A program made the translations under genes and the position numbers. Source: CAVROP01 sp050012175 (lineage in GTDB: Bacteria; Acidobacteriota; Terriglobia; UBA7540). Taken from it: DNA of 64,000 bases. Numbering within the stretch: the first letter of the stretch is position 1; each line of letters opens with the position of its first letter. The notes under the pieces are model-generated. The model made no database searches. It saw only the letters and a program-made list of their open reading frames with translations, and was not told the origin of the DNA. The stretch is from positions 1-64,000 of the forward strand of contig JBEKHR010000005.1 of NCBI GenBank assembly GCA_050012175.1. Direction: 5' to 3'. Positions 31,689 to 40,817 of this stretch are shown here, piece after piece.

Positions 31689-31927
31689 CAGGGTCGCGTC
31701 AAAGTCCCCGAAAGGTGACATCCCAAAGCGGCTCTGCCGCCTGCTGTGCGGAAAGGCTGCGCCTTTCCGAGGGCCTCCGCCCTCACTAACCCCCTCGGCT
31801 CGGCTGGAAGGCTGAGCCTTCCAGCCGAGCCGAGGGGAAGAAGGGAGGCTGTGTGCGCCGGAAAGCCAGAGGCTTTCCGCACAGCAGGCGGCAGAGCCGC
31901 TTTTTCCGCGACTTTGACGCGACCCTG
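31689..31927. mobile_element. MITE family B, copy 2 (239 bp, 9-bp TSD)
   Basis: Perfect 18-base terminal inverted repeats: CAGGGTCGCGTCAAAGTC at the left, and the complement at the right ending CGCGACCCTG. The nonamer ATCCCTATC is repeated at 31680-31688 and 31928-31936. The interior is a nested palindrome shared with 11148-11386. It lies directly upstream of the TPR gene promoter, and the right duplication abuts its -35 element. Confidence 0.88.
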
Positions 31928-31937
31928 ATCCCTATCT

Positions 31938-31966
31938 TTGACACTTCGGTACCCCTATGCGATAAT
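31938..31966 (+). promoter_or_regulatory. Promoter of the TPR gene
   Basis: TTGACA at 31938-31943, a 17-base spacer and GATAAT at 31961-31966. Start of transcription near 31973, 37 bases before ATG 32010. Confidence 0.65.
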
Positions 31967-32009
31967 TTTGCATCTAATGTTGGGAGACTAAGCGGGGCAG
32001 AAAGGGACT

Positions 32010-34112
32010 ATGCGTAAACTTAGCAAGAGACTTGGGGTTGGAGTCGGCGTTTTCTTGGCGGGGGCCATGGCTCTTCTTGCGGCCCAGGGTTCCGGCCCAT
32101 CGGGCGCGGCCAAACCGTCTGGAGAGGCGGGGCCGGCAGTCGCGGACCATGCCCAAGCCTATTACCACTTCATGCTGGCGAGGCGGTACAAGGAACTGGC
32201 TGGTGTGTACAACCGCACCGACTATATTGACAAGGCTGTTTCCGAGTACAAACAGGCCATCACGGCCGACCCCGAATCATTATTCTTGCGGGTTGAGCTG
32301 GCCGAGCTCTACTGGCGGGTTTCCCGCGTCGGTGACGCGATTCATGAAGCGGAAGACGTTTTGAAGTCCGACCCCAACTACCCCGATGCCCACCGGCTAC
32401 TGGCCCGGGTTTACTGGCACATGCTAGGTGATAGCCAGACCGAAAAGACCAACAAGGAAAACCTCCGCAAAGCCATCGAACACATGGAGGCCCTTACCCG
32501 ACTGGAACCCAAAGATACGGATTCGTGGCAGGTTCTCGGACGCCTATATAAATTGGACAACCAGGAGCAGAAGGCCGAGGAGGCCTTCAAGAAGGTCCTG
32601 AATGTGGACCCTGATTCGAAAGGCGGCCTGACCAGTCTGGCGCAGCTTTACTTCGAGCAAGGCGACTACGCGGGGGCGGTGGAACTGCTCAAGAAGATCC
32701 CCGAGGCTGATTTGGATCCGTCGCTGCTCGGAATGCTGGGCTACGCCTACAGCCAGATGCACGACTTTGAATCTGCCGTGGCCACCTACGAAAAGGCTTT
32801 GGCGAAAGACCCCGAGAATCAGGAACTTCGCCGGGCTTACGCGGACGCCTTGATGGACATGGGAAACACTCCGGCCGCGCGGACGGAGTTTGAGAAGATT
32901 CTGAAAGCTGATCCTGATGACGGGTCAACCTATCTGCGGCTGGCACAACTCGATCGACAGGAAGGGCGGTTCGACCAAGCCCGAAAGGAGCTCGAGCGCG
33001 CCAGGACGTTGCCGCAGCCGGATGACACGAAGATCCAGTACAACATGAAAATCCAGTACGAGCAGGCGTTGCTTGAGGATGCGGCCGGCAACCAGGACAA
33101 AGCCATCGAGCTTTTGCAGGGACTCGTCAAGAGTTCGGAGCAGGCAGAGAATCAATACACTCCTGCCGAGGCGAACAATCGCGCCCTCTTCCTCGAGCGG
33201 CTGGGTTTGATTTACCGCGCGCAGCGGAAATACCCGCCCGCCTTGCAAGCTTTCCAGCAGATTGTGGCGCTCGGCAAAGCGCAGGCGCCACGTGGTGAAG
33301 AGCTTACTGTGGACACGATGCGCCTGACTCACCAACTGCCGAAGGCCCTGGATGAAGTGAATTCGGCGGTGCAGAAATTTCCGGAGGAGCGGTCGCTGCG
33401 CATTCTCCGCGCCTACGTGGTGGGCGAATTGGGGCGGGTTGGCGAAGCCGTAAGCCAGCTTCAGGCGCTCATGAATAATACGCCTGCTGACCGGGAACTT
33501 TACCTCTCCATCGCGCAAGTGTACTCTCAGGCAAAGCAGTTCGCCGAGGCGGAACAGGCCGCCAACAAGGCGCTGGGGTACAGCTCAAAGGCCGAGGAGG
33601 AAGGGTACTCACGCTTCATGCTCGGGTCCATTTATGAACGTCAGAAGAAATACGACCTGGCCGAAGAGCAATTTAAGAAAGTCCTTGCGGCCGATCCGTT
33701 AAATGCTTCGGCGGCGAATTATCTCGGCTACATGCTCGCGGACCGGGGAGTGCGCTTGGAGGAGTCCGTTAAGTACATCCAGAAGGCTTTGGAACTGGAA
33801 CCGAACAACGGAGCTTATCTGGATAGCCTGGGCTGGGCATACTATAAGATGAATCGCTGCGACCTCGCCGAGCCGCCTCTGGAAAAGGCCGCGCGGTTAA
33901 TGTCCGACGATCCGACCATCCATGAACATCTTGGTCGCCTTTACCTGCGGATGGGTAAAGAAACCCTGGCCGAACAGGAATGGGAACGCGCCCTCAAGGA
34001 TTGGCCCCAGGCGGTATCGAATGACTTCGATGCCGACCAGGCGGCCAAGCTGCAGAGGGAGCTCGAAGAACTGAAGCTCCGCCTCGCGAAGCAACGTTCT
34101 GTCCAGAAATAG
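32010..34112 (+). CDS. Tetratricopeptide repeat protein, secreted or periplasmic
   Basis: 700 residues. A short N-terminal hydrophobic segment (GVGVGVFLAGAMALLAAQG) directs export. It is followed by many TPR units with the W/L/G/Y/A/F/P pattern, such as DAHRLLARVYWHML, PKDTDSWQVLGRLYKLDNQEQKAEEAFKKVLNVDP, FLERLGLIYRAQRKYPPALQ, YSRFMLGSIYERQKKYDLAEEQFKKVLAADP and AYLDSLGWAYYKMNRCDLAEPPLEKA. TPRs form protein-binding superhelices. No catalytic domain is fused. The stretch LGYMLADRGVRLEESVKYIQKALELEPNN is typical of periplasmic TPR proteins in assembly systems. Partners are unknown. The start has GGCAGAAAGGGACT before ATG 32010. Confidence 0.88.
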   Translation: MRKLSKRLGVGVGVFLAGAMALLAAQGSGPSGAAKPSGEAGPAVADHAQAYYHFMLARRYKELAGVYNRTDYIDKAVSEYKQAITADPESLFLRVELAELYWRVSRVGDAIHEAEDVLKSDPNYPDAHRLLARVYWHMLGDSQTEKTNKENLRKAIEHMEALTRLEPKDTDSWQVLGRLYKLDNQEQKAEEAFKKVLNVDPDSKGGLTSLAQLYFEQGDYAGAVELLKKIPEADLDPSLLGMLGYAYSQMHDFESAVATYEKALAKDPENQELRRAYADALMDMGNTPAARTEFEKILKADPDDGSTYLRLAQLDRQEGRFDQARKELERARTLPQPDDTKIQYNMKIQYEQALLEDAAGNQDKAIELLQGLVKSSEQAENQYTPAEANNRALFLERLGLIYRAQRKYPPALQAFQQIVALGKAQAPRGEELTVDTMRLTHQLPKALDEVNSAVQKFPEERSLRILRAYVVGELGRVGEAVSQLQALMNNTPADRELYLSIAQVYSQAKQFAEAEQAANKALGYSSKAEEEGYSRFMLGSIYERQKKYDLAEEQFKKVLAADPLNASAANYLGYMLADRGVRLEESVKYIQKALELEPNNGAYLDSLGWAYYKMNRCDLAEPPLEKAARLMSDDPTIHEHLGRLYLRMGKETLAEQEWERALKDWPQAVSNDFDADQAAKLQRELEELKLRLAKQRSVQK

Positions 34113-34237
34113 AAGTGGACCGGCGTGCGCGAACAGGTCTTTCAATAAACTGTTAAATCTGCTCTTCCCGCCTCTGGCCATCCAGAGACCCAGGGACTCA
34201 AGGAACCACAGCGGACCTTGGAGAAGGCTCGCGTGGA

Positions 34238-35143
34238 GTGATTTGCACTTTGGAAAAGTCCATTCGTCTCCGTGCGTTCGCGAAGATCAACCTGGGGCTT
34301 AGGATTCTGGCCGAGCGCCCCGACGGCTATCACGAGATCCGCACCATTTATCAGACTATTGCGCTTCATGACCGGCTGGAGATTTCGCTCCGCAAGGCCG
34401 GACAAGGAATTCGCTTCGAGTGCGATAATCCGGAGATACCCTCAGGGGGGGAAAACCTCGTGTATCGTGCCTGCGATCTCTGGCGGCGTGCGCGCGGCTT
34501 TCGAGGGGGAGTGCGCGTGCGGCTGGAGAAGATGATTCCCGCTGGAAGCGGCCTAGGCGGAGCCAGCAGCGATGCGGCGGCGACGCTGGAGGGACTGGAG
34601 CGGCTGACCGGTGAGAAGTTGCCGCCGCGCCTTCGATTCTCCCTGGCGGCCCAATTGGGGTCAGACGTCCCGCTCTTTCTGCTGGGCGGCAGGGTTCTCG
34701 GGTGCGGGCGCGGGGAGGAGGTTTATCCGCTTCCCGATCTTCCTCCTCGTAAGTGCCTGGTGGTTTTTCCTGGGTTTCCCATCTCCACCGCAGAGGCTTA
34801 CCGGGAAGCGGGTTTGCGGTTGACAAGCAAAGACAAAGTCCGTAGCATTGACAATGTCGGTGCGTGGCCACAATTTCCCTTGATGAATTGGGGACCGGCC
34901 GAAAACGACTTCGAGCGTGTCGTTTTCGCAAAGTGGCCTGAGTTGGCGCGGCTGAAGCGGCATCTCATCCGGGCCGGAGCCGAGATTGCCTCCTTGACGG
35001 GGAGTGGTTCTGCTGTCTACTCAGTTTTTGAATCTACCCGTCAGTTGCTCCACGCATCTAAGCTAATCCCCAAAGGGTGGCTCAAATTCGGGTCACGCAC
35101 GTTGTCACGAGCTGATTACCGGCGACTTCTGTGCTTCCGGTGA
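34238..35143 (+). CDS. ispE: 4-diphosphocytidyl-2-C-methyl-D-erythritol kinase
   Basis: About 301 residues, family-typical. It phosphorylates CDP-methylerythritol in the non-mevalonate isoprenoid pathway. GHMP-kinase motifs are FAKINLGLRILAERPDGYHEI at the N-terminus, MIPAGSGLGGASSDAAATLEGL (the ATP-binding loop) and ASLTGSGSAVYSVFES near the C-terminus. The start is uncertain: GTG 34238 gives the longest frame, with GGAGAAGG 10 bases upstream; TTG 34250, four codons later, is an alternative. The downstream tRNA-Gln and prs are on the same strand and this order is common in many bacteria. Confidence 0.94.
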   Translation: MICTLEKSIRLRAFAKINLGLRILAERPDGYHEIRTIYQTIALHDRLEISLRKAGQGIRFECDNPEIPSGGENLVYRACDLWRRARGFRGGVRVRLEKMIPAGSGLGGASSDAAATLEGLERLTGEKLPPRLRFSLAAQLGSDVPLFLLGGRVLGCGRGEEVYPLPDLPPRKCLVVFPGFPISTAEAYREAGLRLTSKDKVRSIDNVGAWPQFPLMNWGPAENDFERVVFAKWPELARLKRHLIRAGAEIASLTGSGSAVYSVFESTRQLLHASKLIPKGWLKFGSRTLSRADYRRLLCFR

Positions 35144-35206
35144 GAGGTGACGAGCAAAACGTCTTCAGGAGTGCTAACTTTTTTGCCTGTCTCGACTCAC
35201 GGTTCT

Positions 35207-35280
35207 TGGGAGGTCGTCCAGTGGTAGGACACATGCCTTTGGAGCATGGAACCCTGGTTCGAATCCAGGCCTCCCAGCCA
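35207..35280 (+). tRNA. tRNA-Gln (anticodon TTG)
   Basis: A 74-base cloverleaf with acceptor TGGGAGG/CCTCCCA (7 bp), D arm GTCC/GGAC, anticodon stem CATGC/GCATG with loop CTTTGGA (anticodon TTG), T arm CCTGG/CCAGG with TTCGAAT, discriminator G and encoded CCA at 35278-35280. It lies between ispE and prs. Confidence 0.96.
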
Positions 35281-35329
35281 TATTGCGATCTTGCACGACC
35301 CTCATGGCAGTGGTGAGGATAGGAGAACG

Positions 35330-36280
<951 letters not shown>

Positions 36281-36341
36281 AGCGGTGGAGAGCCCGCGCC
36301 TGCGGATCGCGGGGCGCATTGGAATTGAGGAGCAGAAAGTC

Positions 36342-37046
36342 ATGAGCCAGGTTCTAGCTGTTGAAGTCGAGGCGCGCGAAGAATTCGGGAAGAACGCTGC
36401 ACGGCGCATGCGGCGTGCGGGTCGGATCCCGGCCGTGGTTTATGGGGGCGGAGGGCCCGCGATTCCCGTGGCGGTGGATCCCAAAGAGATTTTGCAGATT
36501 CTCCACTCAGAGTCCGGCCACAACGCCATCTTCACTCTGGAGATTCGGGGGAAGGCTCCGGCTCGCGTCATGATCCGGGACTGGCAAACCGAGCCCATCC
36601 GCGGCGATCTTCTCCACGTTGACCTGGTCCGAATCGCGCGCGATATGAAACTGAAACTTCAGGTCCCGATTCATGTGAGTGGCGAGCCGGTGGGTGTAAA
36701 GGTCCAAGGCGGAATCTTCGAGTTTGTGCTACGGGAAGTGGAAGTGGAATGCCTCCCCGACGATATTCCGGAGCGTTTTGTCGCCGACGTGAGCGGGCTC
36801 GAGCTCGGCAAGAACTTTCGCGTTTCAGACCTGCCGGCGGGTCCAAAGGTCAAGATCCTGACGGATCCCACACGCGTGGTCGCTCATGTGGCCGAGTTGA
36901 GAGCGGAAGAAGAGGTGAAGCCCGCTGCCGAAGAAGCAGTGGCGGCGCCAGGCGAACCCGAGGTTATCCGCAAGGGCAAGGCAGAGGGAGAAGAAGCCGA
37001 AGCGGGAGCGCCGGAAGCCAAGAAGGAAGGCAAGAAGGAAAGCTAA
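36342..37046 (+). CDS. rplY: 50S ribosomal protein L25/general stress protein Ctc
   Basis: 234 residues from ATG 36342, after GAGGAGCAG; an in-frame start at 36285 has no signal. The N-terminal 5S-rRNA-binding domain has EAREEFGKNAARRMRRAGRIPAVVYGGG. The longer TL5/Ctc-type C-terminal beta domain follows (LQVPIHVSGEPVGVKVQGGIFEFVLREVEVECLPDDIPERF). A low-complexity acidic and basic tail (EEEVKPAAEEAVAAPGE, ends EAKKEGKKES) is unusual but common in this phylum. It binds 5S rRNA in the large subunit. It lies between prs and pth, as in many bacteria. Confidence 0.95.
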   Translation: MSQVLAVEVEAREEFGKNAARRMRRAGRIPAVVYGGGGPAIPVAVDPKEILQILHSESGHNAIFTLEIRGKAPARVMIRDWQTEPIRGDLLHVDLVRIARDMKLKLQVPIHVSGEPVGVKVQGGIFEFVLREVEVECLPDDIPERFVADVSGLELGKNFRVSDLPAGPKVKILTDPTRVVAHVAELRAEEEVKPAAEEAVAAPGEPEVIRKGKAEGEEAEAGAPEAKKEGKKES

Positions 37047-37055
37047 GCGTTTCGA

Positions 37056-37152
37056 AACTGGAAAATCGAAACTGGAATTCGAAAAGCGAAATTCGAAAAT
37101 GCCTTCCGATTTTTCGAGTTTCGAGTTTCGATTTTCGAGTGTCGCTTTTCGA
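37056..37152. repeat. Word-repeat palindrome between rplY and pth
   Basis: The left arm runs GAAACTGGAAAATCGAAACTGG and GAAAAGCGAAATTCGAAAATG. The right arm runs CCGATTTTTCGAGTTTCGAG, TTTCGATTTTCGAG and CGCTTTTCGAAAT. The arms are complementary word for word. The palindrome ends two bases from pth's ATG, so the start codon is part of the flank. Confidence 0.7.
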
Positions 37153-37153
37153 A

Positions 37154-37735
37154 ATGAGACTGATCGCGGGTTTAGGAAACCCCGGCTACGAGTACTACCT
37201 GACACCCCACAACCTGGGTTTTATGGCCGTGGACCGCCTCGCCGCCGAATGTGGTTTGAAATTGGCCCATCACGAAGCTCAGGCGTTGACGGCTTCCACG
37301 CGGATAGATGGTTTGGATGTTCTGCTGGCTAAGCCCCAGACGTACATGAATTTGAGCGGGATGGCCGTGGCCAGGCTGGCTGAGAAGTACCGGCTGGACG
37401 TAAGCGATTTGATCGTGCTAGTGGATGACGCGGATCTTCCTCTGGGCAGCTTGCGCATTCGGCCCCGAGGCAGCGCGGGCGGCCACAAAGGAATGAAGTC
37501 CGTTATCGGCGCACTCGATTCGGGCGATTTCGTTCGCGTCCGAATGGGCGTCAGACCCGATCAGCCGATCCAGGATATGGTTTCGTACCTCCTCGGCCGA
37601 TTCCGTGAGGCCGACCTGGAAACCGTAGCTGAAATGCTCGACCAAGCCTGTGAAGCTGTGCACGTTATTCTTAGAGAAGGTTCGCAAAAGGCGATGAACC
37701 GCTTTAACCGGCGGGTTCCAAGCCAACCATCGTGA
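37154..37735 (+). CDS. pth: Peptidyl-tRNA hydrolase
   Basis: 193 residues from ATG 37154. It cleaves peptidyl-tRNA dropped during translation. Family signatures are RLIAGLGNPGYEYYLTPHNLGFMAVD (with the catalytic His in TPHN), LLAKPQTYMNLSG, DDADLPLGSLRIRPRGSAGGHKGMKSVIGAL and RVRMGVRPD. The upstream frame continues through the word-repeat palindrome but is not coding there. The ATG directly follows that palindrome, with no Shine-Dalgarno sequence, so translation may depend on the structure or on the rplY transcript. It precedes rpsF by six bases. Confidence 0.96.
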   Translation: MRLIAGLGNPGYEYYLTPHNLGFMAVDRLAAECGLKLAHHEAQALTASTRIDGLDVLLAKPQTYMNLSGMAVARLAEKYRLDVSDLIVLVDDADLPLGSLRIRPRGSAGGHKGMKSVIGALDSGDFVRVRMGVRPDQPIQDMVSYLLGRFREADLETVAEMLDQACEAVHVILREGSQKAMNRFNRRVPSQPS

Positions 37736-37741
37736 GGTTCC

Positions 37742-38146
37742 ATGCGTAATTACGAGATCATTTTTATCGTCCGGCCTGACGTCACCGAAGAAGACGTTGA
37801 CAAGCTGATCGCGCAAATGGAAGGTGTGGTTGCGGGCACGGGCGGCAAGCTCGAAAAAGTGGAAAAGCTAGGCCGCCGCCGGCTTGCTTATCGGGTCCAG
37901 AAGCAACGTGAGGGATTTTATGTTCTCTTCCGGTTGCAGGGTTCTGGTGATACCGTCAAAGAGTTTGAACGCCGCTTGAAGGTTATGGACACGGTGATCA
38001 AATATCTGAGCGTGCGGATTGACGAAGACTTGGAGCGCGCCGAGAAGTTCAAAGCTCTCCGGGCAAAGCAGGAGTCTAAGAAGCGCCGCTCCAAGCCCGC
38101 CGTGGCGCCGGCTCCACAGCCGGCAGCGGAAGCACCCCAAGGATGA
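37742..38146 (+). CDS. rpsF: 30S ribosomal protein S6
   Basis: 134 residues; GAGG precedes ATG 37742. Ribosomal S6 fold: MRNYEIIFIVRPDVTEEDVDKLIAQMEGV, GRRRLAYRVQKQREGFYVLF, and DTVIKYLSVRIDEDLE. A C-terminal extension rich in Lys, Pro and Ala (RSKPAVAPAPQPAAEAPQG) is unusual but frequent in this group. It binds S18 on the platform of the small subunit. It is followed after 14 bases by rpsR, the usual S6-S18 pair; the single-stranded DNA-binding protein gene often lying between them is absent. Confidence 0.97.
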   Translation: MRNYEIIFIVRPDVTEEDVDKLIAQMEGVVAGTGGKLEKVEKLGRRRLAYRVQKQREGFYVLFRLQGSGDTVKEFERRLKVMDTVIKYLSVRIDEDLERAEKFKALRAKQESKKRRSKPAVAPAPQPAAEAPQG

Positions 38147-38160
38147 AGGAGTAGATCAAT

Positions 38161-38460
38161 ATGGCAGTGCCGAGAACCAATTCTGGAGAGTCGGAGCGCC
38201 CGCAATCAAGGCGGGAGGGTGGGCCTTCAGGTCCCAAGAAGCAGTTCTTCCGCCGGCGAAAGGTTTGCAAGTTCTGCGAGGAAAAGATTGACGTCATCGA
38301 TTACAAGGACGCCCGCTTGGTGGGAGGGTTCATTTCCGAGCGGGGCAAGATACTCCCTCGCCGCCTGACCGGAACATGCTCAACCCACCAACGATCTTTG
38401 AGCCTGGCGATCAAACGTGCACGGAACATTGCGTTGTTGCCGTTTTCTACCGGCGCCTAG
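38161..38460 (+). CDS. rpsR: 30S ribosomal protein S18
   Basis: 99 residues; GGATGAAGGAG precedes ATG 38161. The core is QFFRRRKVCKFCEEKIDVIDYKDARLVGGFISERGKILPRRLTGTCSTHQRSLSLAIKRARNIALLPF, the standard S18 sequence with the Cys pair (CKFC) that can bind zinc. The N-terminal extension (RTNSGESERPQSRREGGPSG) is poorly conserved. It forms the S6-S18 heterodimer of the 30S subunit. Between it and rplI lies a short run of GGGGGCTGGGGACTAGGGGCTAGCCCC words (38467-38497). Confidence 0.97.
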   Translation: MAVPRTNSGESERPQSRREGGPSGPKKQFFRRRKVCKFCEEKIDVIDYKDARLVGGFISERGKILPRRLTGTCSTHQRSLSLAIKRARNIALLPFSTGA

Positions 38461-38516
38461 CAACTCGGCGGGGGCTGGGGACTAGGGGCTAGCCCCTGGG
38501 CGAAGGGAGTTTAACG

Positions 38517-39035
38517 ATGGAAGTAATTCTGCTTGAGAATATTGAAAAGCTTGGATCAAGAGGGCAAGTGGTGAAAGTGGCTGACGGGTACGGGCGCAAC
38601 TATCTTCTGCCCAAGAATCTGGCAGTCGCCGCTACGCTTCAGAACCGTAAGCGGATGGAGCAGCAACGCGTCCGGTTTCTGAAGCTGGAGGCAAAAGAAA
38701 AGGGCGACGCCGAGGACCTGGCAAAGCTGCTCCAGGGGGTCAGCGTAACCCTGACTCGAAAATCCGGAGAAAAAGGAACGCTCTTCGGTTCTGTCACGGC
38801 CATCGACATTGCCGAGAAAATGGCGGCCCAAGGGTACAACATCGACAGGCGGAAGATCGCTCTCGATTCACCCCTGAAGGTTCTGGGTGAATACGAGGTG
38901 CCGATAAAACTGCACAGGGAAGTGACGGCCTTCATCAAAGTGAGGGTGGAAGGCGAAGCGGAGACAGAGGCCCAGCCTCAGGCCCAGGCCCAACCGCAAT
39001 CTCCTGCCACGGAAGAAAAGCCGTCGGCCGAGTAA
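38517..39035 (+). CDS. rplI: 50S ribosomal protein L9
   Basis: 172 residues; GAAGGGAG precedes ATG 38517. L9 N-domain MEVILLENIEKLGSRGQVVKVADGYGRNYLLPKNLAVAAT, long central helix, and the C-domain around KLLQGVSVTLTRKSGEKGTLFGSVTAIDIAEKM and RRKIALDSPLKVLGEYEVPIKLHREVTAFIKVRV. A short Glu/Gln/Ala-rich tail (ETEAQPQAQAQPQSPATEEK) is present. It binds 23S rRNA. It completes the S6-S18-L9 set upstream of dnaB. Confidence 0.97.
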   Translation: MEVILLENIEKLGSRGQVVKVADGYGRNYLLPKNLAVAATLQNRKRMEQQRVRFLKLEAKEKGDAEDLAKLLQGVSVTLTRKSGEKGTLFGSVTAIDIAEKMAAQGYNIDRRKIALDSPLKVLGEYEVPIKLHREVTAFIKVRVEGEAETEAQPQAQAQPQSPATEEKPSAE

Positions 39036-39061
39036 CCGCCCTGGCGTGCGACGCCAGGCGG
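39036..39061 (+). terminator. Strong hairpin after rplI
   Basis: CCGCCCTGGCGT and ACGCCAGGCGG pair with a 1-base bulge and a 3-base loop, directly after the L9 stop. There is no T tract, so it may be an RNA end-stabilising hairpin and not an intrinsic terminator. Confidence 0.5.
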
Positions 39062-39147
39062 CTTGGACTCGGCGAGCCGACCTTGTCACCAACCCCCACG
39101 GGTCGAAGAGGGCCGGGCAAAAATCTCCTCTGGACATTCTCCCAATT

Positions 39148-39156
39148 GGTATAATC
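39148..39156 (+). promoter_or_regulatory. Extended -10 promoter of dnaB
   Basis: TGGTATAAT at 39148-39156 fits an extended -10 element. A -35 element at standard distance is weak. The dnaB start at 39201 would lie about 40 bases downstream of the start of transcription. Confidence 0.4.
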
Positions 39157-39200
39157 CCTTTGGAATGGTTATCTGACATTCCAGAGACACTTTTCATTCC

Positions 39201-40580
39201 ATGCTAAGCACTACGGCCAGTGACCGAGCTGTTCCTCACAATTTGGAAGCCGAGCGAGCCCTGCTCGGTTCCATTCTCCTGGATAATTCGGCCCTTAACA
39301 TGGCTCTGGAGGTGGTCGGAAGGGATGATTTCTTTTCGGAAGCCCACCGCATTACCTTCGAAAAAATGGTCGGCATCTCGGAGAAGAACCGCACCATCGA
39401 TCTCGTCACGCTCTCCGAGGAACTCTCCAAGGACGGGCAGACCGAGAAGGCGGGCGGGGCCGCTTACCTCGCTGCCCTCACGGATGGCGTGCCGATTGGA
39501 ACCTCCGTGGCCGTTTCGGAGTACTCCCGCATCGTCAAAGAGAAGTCGCTTATTCGACGCCTTATCAATGCGTCGAACAACGTTATTTCACGCTGTCTGG
39601 AGGGAACGGATGACCCCGACACGCTGATCGATTTGGCTCAAAGCCAGGTCTTCGACATCGCCGAGCAGAAAGTCCAATCCGGATTCACCAACATTCGTGA
39701 CATTGTGAAGTCGAGTTTCGGGACGATCGACGATCTCCTCGACCGCGGCCAGCGCGTCACGGGCATTGAAACCGGGTTCGTAGACCTCGATAACATGACC
39801 TCAGGACTCCAACCCGGAGAACTGGTGGTGGTGGCCGCGCGGCCTTCCCTGGGCAAGACCGCCTTGGCCCTCAACATCGCCTCCCACGCCGCGATCAAGC
39901 ACCATAAAACGGTTGGGCTCTTCTCTCTCGAAATGAGCAAGGAGTCGTTAGTCATCCGTCTCTTGTGCTCCGAAGCCGAAACCGACAGCCACAAGCTTCG
40001 CAGCGGATTCTCGAGCCGCGAAGATTGGAACAAGCTGACCCGCGCTTTGGGCCGACTCGGGGACGCTCCACTCTTGATCGAAGACACTCCTGCCCTGAGC
40101 ATCATGCAGATTCGCGCCCGAGCGCGGCGCCTGAAGATGGAAAAGGGGTTGGACCTGATGATCGTGGATTACCTTCAGCTCGTCTCCGGTCAGGGGCGCT
40201 TTGAGAACCGCACGCAGGAGGTCAGTTACATTTCGCGCGGCTTGAAGAGTATCGCCAAGGAGTTAAAGGTCCCGGTCCTTGCGCTTTCACAATTGAGCCG
40301 CGCCCCCGAGCAGCGACTTGGCCAGCGACCTCAGCTATCTGATCTGCGTGAATCCGGATCGATCGAGCAGGACGCCGACGTGGTTATCTTCATTTTCCGA
40401 GAGCGAAAGGCGGCTCAAGAAAGCGAAGCGGAAGGCGAGGTGGACCGGCGCGGGGTCGAGATGAAATTGATTATCGGCAAGCAGCGCAATGGCCCGACCG
40501 GCGATATCCCGGTCGTCTTCATGAGACCCTACGCGAAGTTTGAGAATATGGCTCGCGGTCAGAAATCATCGGAGGAATGA
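39201..40580 (+). CDS. dnaB: Replicative DNA helicase
   Basis: 459 residues, family-typical. The hexameric helicase unwinds DNA ahead of the replisome. N-terminal domain NLEAERALLGSILLDNSALNMALEVVG. The RecA-like ATPase has Walker A in VVAARPSLGKTALALNIASH, Walker B in DLMIVDYLQLVSGQGRFENRTQEVSYISRGLKSIAKEL and an arginine-finger segment in KLIIGKQRNGPTGDIPVVF. No intein interrupts it. Start at ATG 39201 without a strong Shine-Dalgarno sequence. It follows the S6-S18-L9 genes in the order seen in many bacteria. Confidence 0.97.
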   Translation: MLSTTASDRAVPHNLEAERALLGSILLDNSALNMALEVVGRDDFFSEAHRITFEKMVGISEKNRTIDLVTLSEELSKDGQTEKAGGAAYLAALTDGVPIGTSVAVSEYSRIVKEKSLIRRLINASNNVISRCLEGTDDPDTLIDLAQSQVFDIAEQKVQSGFTNIRDIVKSSFGTIDDLLDRGQRVTGIETGFVDLDNMTSGLQPGELVVVAARPSLGKTALALNIASHAAIKHHKTVGLFSLEMSKESLVIRLLCSEAETDSHKLRSGFSSREDWNKLTRALGRLGDAPLLIEDTPALSIMQIRARARRLKMEKGLDLMIVDYLQLVSGQGRFENRTQEVSYISRGLKSIAKELKVPVLALSQLSRAPEQRLGQRPQLSDLRESGSIEQDADVVIFIFRERKAAQESEAEGEVDRRGVEMKLIIGKQRNGPTGDIPVVFMRPYAKFENMARGQKSSEE

Positions 40581-40631
40581 GGCAATCGCGCGGACGCGGG
40601 ACGCAAACGGCCAGTGCGCCCGTTTTTCGGA

Positions 40632-40784
40632 CAGGATGCTGAAAAACCCGTCTAGGATGTCATTCCGATCCCGCAGTCGCGGGAGAGGAATCTCGCAAGT
40701 GCGTTGCTTCCAGAGCGAGATTCCTCCCCTTCGCTCCGCTCTGGGTCGGAATGACAACGTTCACAAACGTTTTTCAGCATCCTG
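40632..40784. mobile_element. MITE family C, copy 2 (153 bp)
   Basis: The ends are CAGGATGCTGAAAAACCC and GTTTTTCAGCATCCTG. Inside is TCATTCCGATCCCGCAG...GGAATGACAACGTTC, nearly the same as copy 1 at 12198-12363. It lies between dnaB and alr, close to the alr start (33 bases). Confidence 0.75.
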
Positions 40785-40817
40785 CCAAACCTCACGCCCA
40801 ACAACCCTGAGAAACCG

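Noticed and set aside
31370..31882. 170-codon leftward frame upstream of btuB
   Set aside because: It reads through the cobalamin riboswitch and MITE B; residues are those of palindromic DNA.
32925..33518. 197-codon frame antisense to the TPR gene
   Set aside because: No domain and no start signal; antisense shadow.
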